A DNA stretch of 64,000 bases from Prostheceraeus crozeri (GCA_907163375.1 CAJQUW010013630.1:58469-122468); one strand, 5' to 3'; shown: positions 44,536 to 57,660, counted from the stretch's first letter. The notes: generated by a model not told the origin, from the sequence alone. Numbers and translations: made by a program.

Positions 44536-47049
44536 CACACTAATTAAAAGCTAAAATTATTTTGATCCCCATTCAAATCTTGGAGTACTTATGGATCAAC
44601 CAATGTCTTTCAAAAACATTCTTTGCCATTTCGATTTGCTTATTTTATGAATTTGTCACATTTTCCAGTTCTGTTTCATAGTATTTCTGATAATTGAATT
44701 ATCTTACTCGCTTGCACAGATTGTGTCCGATCAGTTTTTCGGACATCGGTATATTCGCCGTTTTTGCTGTTCGCAATGCATACATACATGCATGTACAAT
44801 TTCCTAAAACTGATCGACAAGCATGTCCTATTATACTGAAAACCATTATGTAAACTACTCAAGTATGCAATATTTCAAGACGCGTTCCGACAATTGTCAG
44901 TGTCTTTCTCAAAAAGAAAAATATCATGTGAGTGCTAAAGTCTCCGTATTTAAAAAGGGCGGTTTTCGTCCCTATGTCCCTATGAGAAAGAACACTTACA
45001 TAAAAATGACACCTAGCAAATTGTATCATTCAGTCATCCACAATTTCTTCAGCACGCGGAACTTTAGTCTCTGTATGTTTTTGAGTAAGTCTTAGTGACT
45101 GCAAGTTAACTTTTTTAATACTGAGACTTAATCACTCACATTAGAGAGAAATAGTGAGACAAGCACCGTGATAACTGTCAAACACGTCATAAAACATCAC
45201 ATCCCATTATAATGTCTTCAATTCCCTCAATTTTTATATGCTATATGCCGTCATGTGAATTTTATATGTAATAATAATAATAAAACTAAATAAGAGTAAA
45301 TATATTAATGCAAATTGATAGGCAATGTAAGTACAAGAAAATGTCCTTAAGTATCTGTTTATATTGCAGCTGGAAGATGGCTGCTGAGTTGCATTATTGG
45401 CAGACCTTTGCATCCAACTTACTTTGATGAAAAATGCCTCCGATGGGCATAGTTGCTTTCGGAAGATTTGAAGACATCATTTAGTCCCAAACATCCCCTC
45501 ATGTTGCTGCTTTCTGACTATTCATTTACTATTAAGATGTAGGGAGAAGCCATGTACGATTATGGCAAAACTGAAACAATCATATTATAATTGTAAACGT
45601 GCATTTAGGAACGTGCAGTCTCACTTTATTGATGAAAATTAAAGCCGATCGACTGAGGTATTTGTCCGCCCGGCTTCTAGCTGTGATCAAAAATGAGAAA
45701 TAGTTTCCATATGACTATGTAGTCGAAGGGAAATCGATGTTCTTTCCATTTCTCTCTTTGTCTTCTCACACAGATGTGGGAATAAAAAGTTATTTAGAAA
45801 GCACATCGATTTTCTGTAGGTCTCTTCGACTTATAGTCAGATGAAAAGTAATCAAGACCCATTTCTGCAATCAATGAGAAAGTGTACTCCCATCTCCCCA
45901 GTCATTTTCATCCCATGGAAAATCTCTTCCATCTAGGAGCATCGATATACAACTGAGACAACATCGCAAATATACGCGTATGACCTAGAGCACTGGTATC
46001 GAAAGGTCTTTAGGAAACGGACCGAGAGGCGTGGGAGGATAATTGTATTTTCTACAAAAGTCAACTGCTGCTCCTGCCAATAAATGATCGTCGCTGCGCT
46101 ATCGATCCAACCTTAATTCAGCTCATGTCACACTCTCCCAATGCTCTCTCCTCGCGATCTTCCCCACACCTCCCTCCCTTCCGTGGCTGCATGTCCCAAA
46201 TCGTCTCCATCATGCCATATTGATACAAGGTTGGCGATCTAGCTCTATTAGAGATGCTGGTTGACGACATGACGAAGAGATTAGATGCAATTATCAGGTT
46301 GTGGAAGGGCCAGGGAAACTGAATATTGATAACAATAAACGAAAGTGGCTGTTTTTTTTAACCAAAACACAATTTCTGATTGATAAAGCCGACCAACTTC
46401 TGCAAGCGACTACTGCGTTAATGACTGACGCACGCATTTCTTTAAGTTGTAGCCGCGGTTACCATCAAATAACTGTACATGTAGTTCATAGCTGTGACTA
46501 CTATTTTGAGGGCGGATACTGTTAAAAAGTCCCATTTAACTCATGGAAAATAATCGTTTCAGATTAGACAATTATTGAATTTTTGATAATGAATATCAAC
46601 AACAATAAACAAGACAAGTAATTTTTTAGTAAAACCTTCAATATTAGACAATCATGAAATATTTTGTACATGCGGCATTTATAGATGCTGACATTTTTTT
46701 ATTTTATTTGTCGATCTTAAGTTCTGTTTTAAGATGTCAATTCTATTTCAAAATTAGATTTGATTTCCATTAGGGGTTACTACTATAATTGTGGCATATT
46801 ATACGGTGCGAATGATTCTGATTTAAACTATTGATGATACATAGGTAGCCTAAAGGCCTAATTTAGATGAAAATATTAGTTGTCTATATGAATATGCTAT
46901 TAAAGTAAGCTTTGCTCAGCAGTTTTTGATATTAGGAAGCAATGTTAAATGTATTTCACAATATTCAACTCCAATCAAAGCCTCTTCAACTTTAATCTAC
47001 TATCAATAATTCAATATAATTATTTTCACGAAATTAGAAAAGTCATACT
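44536..47049. other. Unassigned stretch
   Basis: AT-rich, no recognised gene or repeat; short open frames only. Confidence 0.4.
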
Positions 47050-47124
47050 TTTCAGTACGAGGAACGATATCATTGCCGAGAGAGCGCAGCGATCGAGGCA
47101 ATCATATTGTTCAGAGTACTGAAA
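47050..47124. repeat. Foldback, 28-bp arms
   Basis: TTTCAGTACGAGGAACGATA continuing TCATTGCC pairs with GGCAATCATATTGTTCAGAG continuing TACTGAAA; loop GAGAGAGCGCAGCGATCGA. Lies 0.6 kb upstream of the first tyrosine recombinase. Confidence 0.75.
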
Positions 47125-47311
47125 CGGACTTTTAGAATGAGTGAAGGTAATTTATTTCTATGCATGCATCCCAATAGTGATCCCATGGAAATCTTCATGT
47201 TATACTCGTATTTATATGCAATACCTTGATGCAAATATTTCCATGCCTACAATTTGAATTTTGATTATCTACATAATACGTATCTATTATCCATGCTATA
47301 TTATAGAAGTC

Positions 47312-47465
47312 CATGTATTATCCCACTGATTTGAGGAGATAAATGTTCAGAATCTACGAGTAACAAAAGCCATGTATTCTCCGAGCCGAAGGCGAGGAGA
47401 ATACATAGCTTTTGTTACGAGTAGATTCGACATTTATGTCCATGAAATCAATGGGATAAAACATA
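47312..47465. repeat. Foldback, 70-bp arms
   Basis: Left arm CATGTATTATCCCACTGATT ... AGCCATGTATTCTCC pairs with the right arm GGAGAATACATAGC ... AATCAATGGGATAAAACATA. The spacer is about 10 bases (GAGCCGAAGGC). The right arm also belongs to a 38-bp direct repeat found again at 49267. Confidence 0.8.
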
Positions 47466-49304
47466 TCTATTTCACGAGCTATGCTCTATGAAATTTCTAG
47501 GAATTTACCATGGAATTCCTATTCATTATAATCGTAAATGTAAAAAATTGCCATATCTCTGTGTTTATGATATCTTGAAATGAAATCATTTTGCTATTTC
47601 ATAAATGTAAACATAGATGTATTCTCGAGTACTGTAATCCATAGTTTGGATATGAAATAATGATTTCTAGGCACTGTATATATTTGAATTTTGTACGTCG
47701 TCATTTGATATTAGTCAGCAGCAGTCAACAAGCAACAGATTTGTTCCAGTAAATGAAAGCGATATTAATAGCTTTATTGAAAACAGAATACCACTAAACA
47801 CCGCAAAGAAAGTTAAATGGGTAATGAAAATATTTAGAGATTGGTTCACTAAGTGGAGATGTAGACTAGATGGTGGATTGAAAGTTTTGAAAGATCTAGA
47901 TGAGTTTGGTACAAGTGACTTAAACTCGATCGCTGCCTTCGTTACTTCTTGTGTGACGTGAGGAAGGAGAATCATGAAAAGTATCCTCCACAGACACTAA
48001 AAGAAATGGTTGCAATGATACAGCACCATTTCAATAACACTTTCCATAAATCATGGTCTATTTTTAAGGATAAAGAATTTATGGAGTGTAGGAAAGTGTT
48101 AGACGCACGGATGAAGTTATCTGCAAGAGAGGGTTACCTGAAGCCCTCAAGAAGAGCGGCTGTGATAAAGTACGAACACGAAGAAATGCTGTGGAGGAAC
48201 GGATCATTTGGTTATTCTAACTCAAGACAGTTATCATATACACTCATATATCATCTGGGCGTCCATCTTTCCTTACGCGCCGGTCAAGAACATAGGGATC
48301 TCGAATACGGTGATAACTCCCAGTTGTTCTTGGAAATCATGAACGGACAAGAAACTTTGCGGTATGTAGAGAGAACATCTAAAAACAACAAGTTTGGCTT
48401 GAATTGCAGTCGAATGGAGCCAAAGACCACAGTCATTTACCCAAACAAAGCAAATCCAGACAGATGCACAATCGCCATGTACAAATTATATGTTTCATAT
48501 CGTAAAAAAATTCAAGGTCTCAATGCTTTTTACTTGACTCCTATGCAGAACCCTAAAGGAGATAAATGGTACAGGCAAAGTCCGTTTGGAATTCACGCCA
48601 TAGAGAAAGTCACACGTGAACTTATGAAAACAGTAAACAATGAAGACTTGAGTGCATTTTCAAACAATGAAAACTCAAAAGAAATCTTTTATTCAAATAC
48701 CAGCCTCCGCCGATCTGCAAAGCAGAGACTGATCAACGCCGGGGTTTCAAAGGAAATTGCCCAAACGAAGACAGGTCGTATCTCTGAAAAGGCTGACAAA
48801 TGCTATTTCACTGCCGAACACTATAATGAAAGAATGACAGAAATTCTGTACTGCAATGCGAAGCCAAGCGATCAAGGTGAAAGTTCATTGATTCCAACGT
48901 CAAGTAAGGAAACCCCGATGTTTAAAAATATGGATGCGGTAGTATACGAAACGACCAAGACCTGCGAAAGTGCTCAGGAGTTTCAAGGAACGGTGACTTT
49001 TGCTCCTGTTTTCAATAACTGCTCAAATGTGACAATTAACTTTAAATCCTAACTTTCCTTTGTGTTTCCTGTTCATATTCCCAGGAGCACTATTCTAGCA
49101 GAGGACTAGTTTAAAGTGCTATTAAAATCTCAAATTGTATTGCAAAGTGTTAATGATTTATGCGTCACATTATGCATGATAATATTGTTTTTATCTGGGT
49201 AATGTGAAAATTTGGGAATGTAGCTTGGACATGATTGAACTCTATGACTATTCTGAATGGTTATCTCCATGAAATCAGTGGGATAAAACATATTTATTTC
49301 GCGA
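47439..49304 (+). mobile_element. Crypton-like unit bounded by 38-bp direct repeats
   Basis: TCCATGAAATCAATGGGATA with ACATATCTATTTCACGA (47439-47478) recurs as TCCATGAAATCAGTGGGATA with ACATATTTATTTCGCGA (49266-49304). The recombinase gene lies between them. Direct repeats at both borders fit the way tyrosine recombinases work, but they could also be unrelated copies of a dispersed repeat. Confidence 0.5.
47689..49052 (+). pseudogene. Crypton-type tyrosine recombinase (DUF3504-like), one frameshift
   Basis: The N-terminal part (47689-47935) reads FVPVNESDINSFIENRIPLN, TAKKVKWVMKIFRDWF and LDEFGTSDL, the core-binding domain. Near 47940 the frame shifts and continues as LCDVRKENHEKYPPQTLKEM for 367 codons. 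In that frame the first catalytic Arg is in LSLRAGQEHRDLEYGD (R110), and the HxxR box is TSLRRSAKQRLINAGVSKEI (T251, R254), with Thr in place of His. QTKTGRISEKADKCYFTAEH follows, with Y286 or Y292 as candidate nucleophile. Such proteins (Crypton, ZMYM/KIAA1958-related) cut and rejoin DNA through a phosphotyrosine. The C-terminus FAPVFNNCSNVTINF is conserved-looking and typical of a family tail. Apart from the single shift the gene looks whole, so it may be a young copy. Confidence 0.85.
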
Positions 49305-49541
49305 TTTAATAGCTATGCAAGTCATAAACTATGGTACAGGATCCTAGTTTTGGGGATAAATGAAATCTACTGAGAATCATTTATTCTACTACCGTAGATA
49401 AATGACATATCTCCAGGGAAGAGTGAAATAAATAACCAGAGTCAATTACTGCTTAAGTATGATGAAAGGAAGCAAACTTTCCATGATATCTATCAAAGCC
49501 CATAATATGTTATATTATATTATTAATATATTATATTTCTT

Positions 49542-49582
49542 AAGTAGAAATTGTGACGTTTTGGTTGTCACAATTTTATTTC
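49542..49582. repeat. Hairpin
   Basis: AGAAATTGTGAC and GTCACAATTTTATTTCT pair around GTTTTGGTT, between the two recombinase genes. Confidence 0.55.
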
Positions 49583-49628
49583 TATGTGTTGAAAAGTTGA
49601 CTTGACCATAGCTGCCAACGTTTGTAAA

Positions 49629-49723
49629 GTTGCACTTTTCAGTCCCTGCTCAACTTTTCAGTCCGTGCTCAATTTTTCAGTGCATGGTCAACTTTTTAGT
49701 TTTTGGTCAATTTTATAGGCCCT
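49629..49723. repeat. Minisatellite, five 19-bp units
   Basis: Units follow GCTCAACTTTTCAGTCCGT with decreasing similarity to the right (GGTCAACTTTTTAGTTTTT, GGTCAATTTTATAGGCCCT). Confidence 0.8.
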
Positions 49724-49881
49724 ATATCGACAGAAATGACTCGGTAATCGTCAGAATTATGATCGAGAGTGTCCACATTTGGGTATGTTATCATTATAAG
49801 CAAATCAAATTATTCTTTAAAAGGAAAAAGATAATTAAATGGACAAAGTCTTTCATCAATGATAAAAAGTGTCTGACGACC

Positions 49882-50921
49882 TTATTTAAAGTGAAGAACA
49901 ACATGCTGACAGTTTGTAAAGTTAATCGTATGCTTGGCTTTTTGATGATCCTGTGCAACATTCGTGTCAGAGGAATCATTTTGCTGCATCACAGATGAAA
50001 CAATTATTTTTGATTTATGCGTGTTTTCGATATACTTCATGCTTGTGTTTTCGCTTTGCCAGTTAAAATGTTTCTTCATTATCCTGGATGAAGCACCGCC
50101 TTCCGCTAAAACATTTGCAGCCGCACGGGAGTGACCCGTGTTTCAGATATAGTGCCACCTTCATTGAAACTTTTGCCAACACATGTTTTCCCATTGGCTG
50201 ATTCAAATAGTATCCACTGCCATTCTGCCGCAGCCGATATATCTTAAAAACTCTTCCATAGCCAAGCTTTGCATTGTGCAATATTTCATCATATTTTTGG
50301 AGATAAATGCAAGACTGCAGCGGTATGTTGAATGTATTGGATATTGACTCTTCCCTTTAGTTTAGATACTTTGTAAGTAACCCACATTCCTGTTGCTTCA
50401 TTGAAATCAAAATTGTCCAATGTTAATGATACTAGTTCAGCGCACCTCAAACCTCCAAAAAAAGCCAGTACAGCAGCCACTTTCAGATGGATATTTTCAC
50501 CTTCACCTGGGGCTACTTGCAAAAATTTCATCATTTCTTCTTTTGAAAATTGCTTGGCCTTCTTGCGACTGTAGCCAGCTTCATATGACTTTAGAAGCAT
50601 GGTTACTCTCGGGAACTTCTGTAGTCTGAAGCCAAAGTTCAGTTGAAGTTTGTTATTTAGCATAGAATAAATGGACCATAATGTACTAGCTGCGTAATTT
50701 TTCGAGTTTCTAAGATGATCGAAAAACTCGATAAAATTCTCTTCCTTTGGTGGTGTGTCTTTATCAGTTAGCTGCTGGTGTTCAACGAATTCTTGCCACC
50801 TATCTTCATATCTTTTCCCGGAACATAGGAGGCTGATTTCCTTGATGATAACTTCTGCGCTTCTCTTCATGCTGTAGAACTGTTGTAGTAAATGTAGCAG
50901 ATAAATGTCATTTATTGACAA
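49882..50921 (-). pseudogene. XerD-like tyrosine recombinase of a mobile element
   Basis: From 50921 the minus strand gives a core-binding domain (SGKRYEDRWQEFVEHQ, KNYAASTLWSIYSMLNNKL) and the start of the catalytic domain, KVAAVLAFFGGLRCAELVSL, with the first catalytic Arg. After about 50310 the frame changes: YDEILHNAKLGYGRVFKIYR, GYYLNQPMGKHVLAKVS, then THTGHSRAAANVLAEGGASS-type HSxRAAA box, IMKKHFNWQSENTSMKYIEN with the His/Trp and the Tyr nucleophile. All catalytic positions can be seen, but in three frames, so the copy is dead. It faces the 47.7-49.05 kb recombinase tail to tail and belongs to a different subfamily. Confidence 0.8.
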
Positions 50922-51456
50922 CCAAGCGTCGAAGATTATTATTAAAATTATCTAATCGAGTTATCACTATGACTTGTACTTTTAATTCAACGTAGCAAAG
51001 TGCGTCAAGGTAACAAAATTAAAAAAAAAACAAGCTAATGACTAGTTAATTTTCAATAGGTACAAAATATGATTTAAAAGAAAATTTTTATATCCTAAAA
51101 TGTCTAAAAATTTTAAAAAATGCTTACTAGAAGGACAAACAACGCTTCTCCTCTCCTCATATGTAATGAATTGGCGAGTAAGTCGTTCTGTTCAAAATTA
51201 TGTTTATCACTTATATATTGAAAAGATCCTATTTAACCGTCTGCCTATTCAGATGATAAGAGGACAGGTCTGTTTCCAATCAAGTACAAGTAAAAATAGA
51301 AAAGAGAAGGTAAATATTTTTGGAAAATGTTCTATGTTTTAACTTCTTATCATGCACATGCATCATATCAATATTTTAACTATATCACATGTACATGTAT
51401 ATCAAACAATCTAATCACAATGTGAAATAGTTCCTCTATTCCAAGATCCATGTAAT

Positions 51457-51563
51457 TTGTGCACATTTGATACTTAAGAAAACCAATTTCGGATTCGAAA
51501 TTTTACTCCGAATATAATTTCGAATCCGAGATTTGTTTCCTTAAGTATTGAATGCGTACAAAC
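51457..51563. repeat. Near-perfect palindrome, about 107 bp
   Basis: ATACTTAAGAAAACCAATTT continuing CGGATTCGAAATT pairs with AATTTCGAATCCG continuing AGATTTGTTTCCTTAAGTAT with almost no spacer; the arms extend outward to GTGCACATTTG and GCGTACAAAC. Confidence 0.8.
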
Positions 51564-54500
51564 ATCTTTTCACAAAGAATTCTTGCAGTGAACTTATTTC
51601 ATGACTGATGCGTTCTTCCAAAATGAAGAACATGGGGAGGTATAAAAAACACGGCTTGTATTATGAGTAACGCTTTGACGCTGATGAAAATGATCATATC
51701 TACTGTCTTTGCATTTTTGGCAAAAATTGTAACTGATTGAAGTGTTCCGTTTGCTTGATATCTTAATAATCTGTCTTAAGCAGATAACCCTCACAGGTTA
51801 AGTTACCTATACACGAATAGGTCCATCAAATTCAAAACGACGCAAGGATAAAATTCAAACCTTCTCAGACATGAACAATTTCGTTTAAATTGACTATGAA
51901 TAGAGAAGTCAGTTCGATCGATGGAAACATGAAAAGAATATTGATGCGTTTGTGACTTTCACTTCATTTGCACAGCATTCCTCTTCTTTATGAAGGACAA
52001 CTTCCATGTTCTACGCTGTTCCCGCCTCTGTTTATTCAATAGGCGCATGATACTTTACGAGAATCGTCAATAACAATAGGCTAACTTTGTATGGCACAAA
52101 TATCACACATGTCGCATAATGACAGTTGTTGTACTTGTGTGTATGTGCGTGTGTTCCCATCGTGCGCAACAGCATTAATTGTGCGTCAAGGAGAATCGTC
52201 AGCAACATCTTTTTCCTATTTCAAAACATTCATATAGAGGTCAGAGACTGTGTAAATTCAATTGAGAATGTACTTTATTGATAAGTTATTCATATGCCTA
52301 AATGTGCATGTAGGTTGTATCAAAACTGACCCTTAAGAAAAGAATAAGTTGGCGGAGTTCAAGATATGTCCCTTCATGTATTTTTGAATCTTCATAAAAG
52401 GAAAATCGCTTAATTTTCAATGTACTCTTTCCTCAATTACATGAATAACGCTGTGCTGAAATTAATGTTAGAGACCAGGTAGATGTCTACATATAAAGTC
52501 AACTGAAGGGTTGAAGGTATAAGTTCATTCAAATGCAATAAAATTGGAATCTTACCAGAAGAAATTTATGTGCTGCAGTTTGAATTAATATATTTTCGCA
52601 AGCTTCTGATCAAATTGAATTGTTACTCAAATAGAACAAGTCCAGTAAACGAGAGATATTTGAGTAGGTCCACCAGCAGCACGCAAAATCTATATGAAAT
52701 GTATCGTCATTCTCAGCTTAATGCAGAACAAACTATGTGTACAGTATATGTGGATTTGCATAAGCAACTTACAAAAGTATTTTCAGAAGTTTCACTCCAA
52801 ATAAACTGTCTTTCAAACTAAAATCTTTACCTCTCTTTGGTGAAAATAACTTAAATTAAGAAAAATGTGCATGATTGTATGAAAATTTGACATTAAAAAT
52901 GATGCCTGTTATCATACATTATACATGCATAATCATTGAGATCCCTTAAGCATCTGTCATCGAATGTAAATAAACAAATCCCCAAATATTACTGCGCATT
53001 AATTTGCCTCACTTCATTTTGATTTCGAGTTGCAACTTGTGTATTATCTATTTCTGAATGCACGAGAAATGACGTCAATATTTCTCAATGTAAAGTCGCA
53101 TGAACTATTAACTCATTTTGTTTGTAATAAATCTATAATTAGTGCGAAGTGTAACACAAAAGGTAGGATCTGATTGAAGGAAGCGCAACGTTCTTGGCAG
53201 AGGACGTAATATTCTAGCGCACTATTATTTTTGCCGAATCGCACTGAGAATGCGTTTGTCCACCTCTCTCTCACCTACTTGTTACATTATTCCACATAAC
53301 ATAATAATCTAGATGAATATTTCACGACCAAATTCATGAATGTCTCGCTTCTATCATTCAAATTGCGTATGAAATGGAGAATTTTCCATTGCAATAACAA
53401 CAAAACTTCTCGTGTCATTTTACTTCTTAACTGAGCTTCCTTATATAATATTCACTCATTTCAAATCAAAAGAATTAAGTGAATACTAAAACATATCTGA
53501 GGAAAAGAGAGTGAATTATTTCAAGTAAACTATTTAACAATTCATCTGTGGGAAATCAAAGATAAAATTGGCGCGTCTAATCCAGCCCAACAAAACGTGA
53601 AGTAATTGCTTCCCGGAGACCCGCTGGCATTGCATAAGTAGCTACTCAGTGAGGCAAATTTCCTTTGAAAGTCAAATTCGAATATTTTAGTACGGCATGA
53701 TGTTTGTGCAGTATTAGATTATGAATTAACAATGACGCTATAATAGCTCGTGAATATACTTAATCAAAATATTACAGGACTTTTATCGGCGCTAAAAAAC
53801 GCTACAATTTGACACAAAAGTTTGCTACAAATGGACCTAACCAAACTATTTCGGAATAACTCATTGCATGCTGCATGACATATTTTTATAACAACGGGAA
53901 TAGACTTATCCCTACAGAAGATTGTCAGGCCATGGCACCATTGATATTCAAAAAGTATTGAAGGCTCGCTCATTTATTCTGACTTATACACTGTAATACT
54001 ATGGATTACAAAACAACCGCAATTTCGTCGTCCTTTGGGGGTGAAAATTAAATAGGAGAACAGATTGTTGTGGACCATTTGACTTTAAGGGGTCACAGAA
54101 ATCACTAATTCCGGTCTATTATCAATTTTTCAGCCTAGGACACAGACACAAGGTTCCACATGTTTCTTTCCAAGATACCCGTTTCAATGTGCTGTACAGG
54201 AAACTTTCTAAATAAAGGAAAATTTGCAATTTTCAAAAGCTCAGGCTGCTATGAGCCACCACTTAATGTTTGTGAAAAATGTGACGTCATTCAATTATGT
54301 TCCACAACAGTCAAATCTAAGATTCTCCCACAGATAAGAGCGGCTGACCGGTTTAGACAGGTGGTTCCGAAGAAATCGTAAGACCTGGCAGAACCTTTGG
54401 TTTCTTTTGCACCGAGAATGCATCACTCACATTGACCATGAAAGCATCATATTCGAACACGTTGAACCTTGTTGATGTTGTTCCCGAGTCACTGCTTTCC

Positions 54501-57085
54501 TTCCGTTGGCTCCACTGGTTAGGCTACTTGTTGCTTACATCGCGTTAACTTTTATGTGACCTCTACTTTCAAGAATTGTCGTCAAGCACTTTCCTGCTGG
54601 CTATGCCTTCTCATACACAGAATGAAGGAAACAAGATTTTCTGGCGACTGGCATGTATTGTGGTAATGGTGACATTCTACAACGTGAAATGTGGGGTGGC
54701 CCATAACACCTCACATTCAGTGACCTATACTCTCCACCGCAAGTATTCTTACAAAATCAGTTGCTCCTGCAAACGAGCGATATATTTTAGCCACCCATTT
54801 ATGTTTTCTCGAAGGTCATTAGCTAAACCGCAGCGGCCAGATAGCAAGGCTGTCGAAGACTAGAGAGGACATAAAATAACTATGATATCACCAGTCTGGA
54901 CTCAAACAGCGGCGCTAGTTCAGGACTTCTGTATCTTTATCTTGAAATAACTTCTGATGTAAATGCTGTGCAATCTAGCATTTTCACACAGAGTAGGATC
55001 CATCCTAAAGATGTCAATTGCCTGAATATTGATGAAAATGGATCGTCAACAAAGTCTGCAAGACACATGAAAGAAAATCATAAAATGTCGTTGATTATCA
55101 AAAAATGATAATTCCCTTGAATAAATTTTCTTTTCTTTATTGAACATAGAAGTAACCGTGATATGTTATATAACATTCACTTGTATTGCTTATCAGTTTA
55201 TCAAATGTAATAGTGTTCCATTCCTTAAGCTTTTCAGGACAAATTATTCACAATAAGTATTGCGGGACGTTTATCACACATGCGATGATGCTAAGCTAAT
55301 GAGAAACTTGGCCGGTCGGTCAGATGACACGCATCCAATGTAAGTGGGCTATTCGTTAATCTATTACAAACTCTTCCCTCTAATGAGTGTCCTAACGAAT
55401 TTGCAAAACCTTTCACCATTACTGCCACATTCACGGATGACTATGATTTGAATTCACCATGCAGCCGATTTAAAATACCTGCTGGGGATATTTTATCTCC
55501 CTTCCATACCAAGATAGCAAAGAAAGTTAAGAATCCGACCTCTATGAACCAAATTGCATCTCCACATCCAAAATCGCAATGATTACTGAAGCACGACTTC
55601 TTCAGACGAACAAAGATACATCTGTAAACAGAGAGCTCACATCTTTTTCAAAAACCTGTTTGGGGATGGACAAAACAGAAAACAACTAATTATGCAGTTA
55701 GGAATGCCATGTGTTCTTTTGTACAATAATTTCGTTCACATATACATGAAAACAGATTTTCAGGTAGGAAAGTATGGCAAAATAAGCCCACAGGGTCGTA
55801 GCACAAAACACCCAGCTCTTCCCTACTATCTTACGGAAATACAATACTACGTATCGACAATAACTATTTTTCTAAGGACCTTAATTCAATGAAGTAATTT
55901 TCTGACCAGGAAAAATGTTGATGTCAGAGGTGTTGGGAGATGTCTGTAATATTTCGATTGAGGGTGCACAATTCATTTGAACTGAACATGTTTCAATTCA
56001 TCACTCCTATCCAATTCATTAGAACGGGAATTGTCAAACCAATCATGAGGTGCATCGAAACTACTTCAAGGTGCCAACGGTGCTAGATCTAAAAGTGCTT
56101 TGGCTATAATAAGGCAGTTTTCCTTGCATCCAAATAATAGGGAGACTTCAAACTAAAGGAAAAAACATAACTGGAAATTATGTCAAGTTTATGCGCTAAC
56201 ATTGACATCGTCTCATTGTCTGCGATATGAATGAAAATCTATATAATTATGTAAGTACATTTCTTTACAGAGTTTCCAAAGTAAAATTGACGCGATGAAA
56301 GTTTGTTCTATCACCAATTGCCACCAAAAAACAACATTACTGTAGAGACAATTATTTACAAACTCTGACTTAGCACAAACGAAATGTTAGCACAATCTCT
56401 GGCTCCTGATATCATGGTGACAGAGCATGATTTATGATTTATTCACGGCTTGATTTAGTTTTCTCGATAAGTTTACTTATGTTTCGCAAAACGCTGCAGG
56501 CCTGTAAGTTAACAGAATTTGAACCTGACATTGAACACGACCATTTTGTCATTTTGCATTTATCACACGCTATCAACATGGGAAATTCCGCAAAAACTCA
56601 AAAGCCATGGAAAAAAGTGAAGCAATCAAATGTGACGCCTGAAAAATATTATGTCATACAAATGGTGGACTAAGAAACGATAATCATTAAAAGAAACTGA
56701 TGGCTGTTTTATATGCTTGATGCAGTAATGTTGATAATACAATAAACCGTAAACCACAAGCGTCTTTGAATTAGCATCAATCAATTTGAAATTATCAAAG
56801 TAAATCAAATTCAGGTTTTGTATAAATTGATAATGCGGGGAAATTTTTCAACAATCACCACAAATAGTAAGCTAATATACCTTTCGATTGCCTTTCCATT
56901 TGATTTTTTCGTCATACTTTTGCGACAATTAATCAGAGAAGTGTATCTGGTGTAAACTGAAATAATGAATTATTAGATGCTCATCAAATAATTCTATCAG
57001 ACGTTCAAATGAAACTAAAATTATAACTTATAAATACAATCAGAACAATTCAGAACAAATCCTAGCCGATAAACTCGTTACAGCT
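51564..57085. other. Unassigned stretch
   Basis: No gene or repeat is recognised. Open frames at 54160-54381 (Cys-rich: CCTGNFLN, CYEPPLNVCEKCDVIQLC) and 54576-54863 show no family I can name. Sequence from 54000 to 54900 has higher GC than its flanks. Confidence 0.4.
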
Positions 57086-57089
57086 ATTC

Positions 57090-57186
57090 TCATGTTGCAT
57101 ACTATATTCACATACATGCTATATTCATGTGCATATTTACATACATGCTATATTCATGTGCATATTCACATGCATGCTATATTCAT
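57090..57186. repeat. Minisatellite with ATACATGCTATATTCATG units
   Basis: Three to four units of about 28-29 bp (CATACATGCTATATTCATGT plus GCATATTTA) in direct order. Confidence 0.8.
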
Positions 57187-57420
57187 TCGGCATGAATTTA
57201 GCATGAAGGAATAAAGTATTTGATAGCTCAAAAAATATGCTGTCACAACTCCCGTGCACAGTCAAGATGTACAGCTAAGTATACTATAAGTGGCATGAAA
57301 TTTTTAACTAATGGTCTACATTACAAATACCTAAATGATTGATTTATTTAATGGTATCCTTTTCCAGCTATTCAACATGTGATTTCAATCATGATCATGA
57401 TCATCAATCATGACATGGAT

Positions 57421-57660
57421 GTTTAGTGCTTGGCCTAGCAATATTGTGATATAGAAATCGAGTCCCTGAAGTGTCAAAAGAAGTTTGCAGGAGGGGTATC
57501 CGGGCAAACAGCATCACAACGCTCCAGAAAAATGTCAGAACTGTCCAAGCCCTTAGTCGGAGAGCAGTGCAAGGCTATAGTTTCACTTTGTCCAAATTAG
57601 TGAAGCCTTGAAGACGGACATTAAAGGGATGAGTGAATGAGTGAGTGAGTGAATGAGTGC
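57421..57660 (+). repeat. tRNA-derived SINE, family A, with (GAGT)n tail
   Basis: GCTTGGCCTAGCAATATTGT, AGAAATCGAGTCCCTGAAGT, GGGGTATCCGGGCAAACAG, ATCACAACGCTCCAGAAAAA and GTCCAAGCCC match the family. It ends in GAGTGAATGAGTGAGTGAGT, a short tandem tail that suggests how this family terminates. Confidence 0.8.

Noticed and set aside
54160-54381. Cys-rich open frame as a small zinc protein
   Set aside because: CEKC and CYEPP spacing fits no known finger and there is no support from flanking exons.
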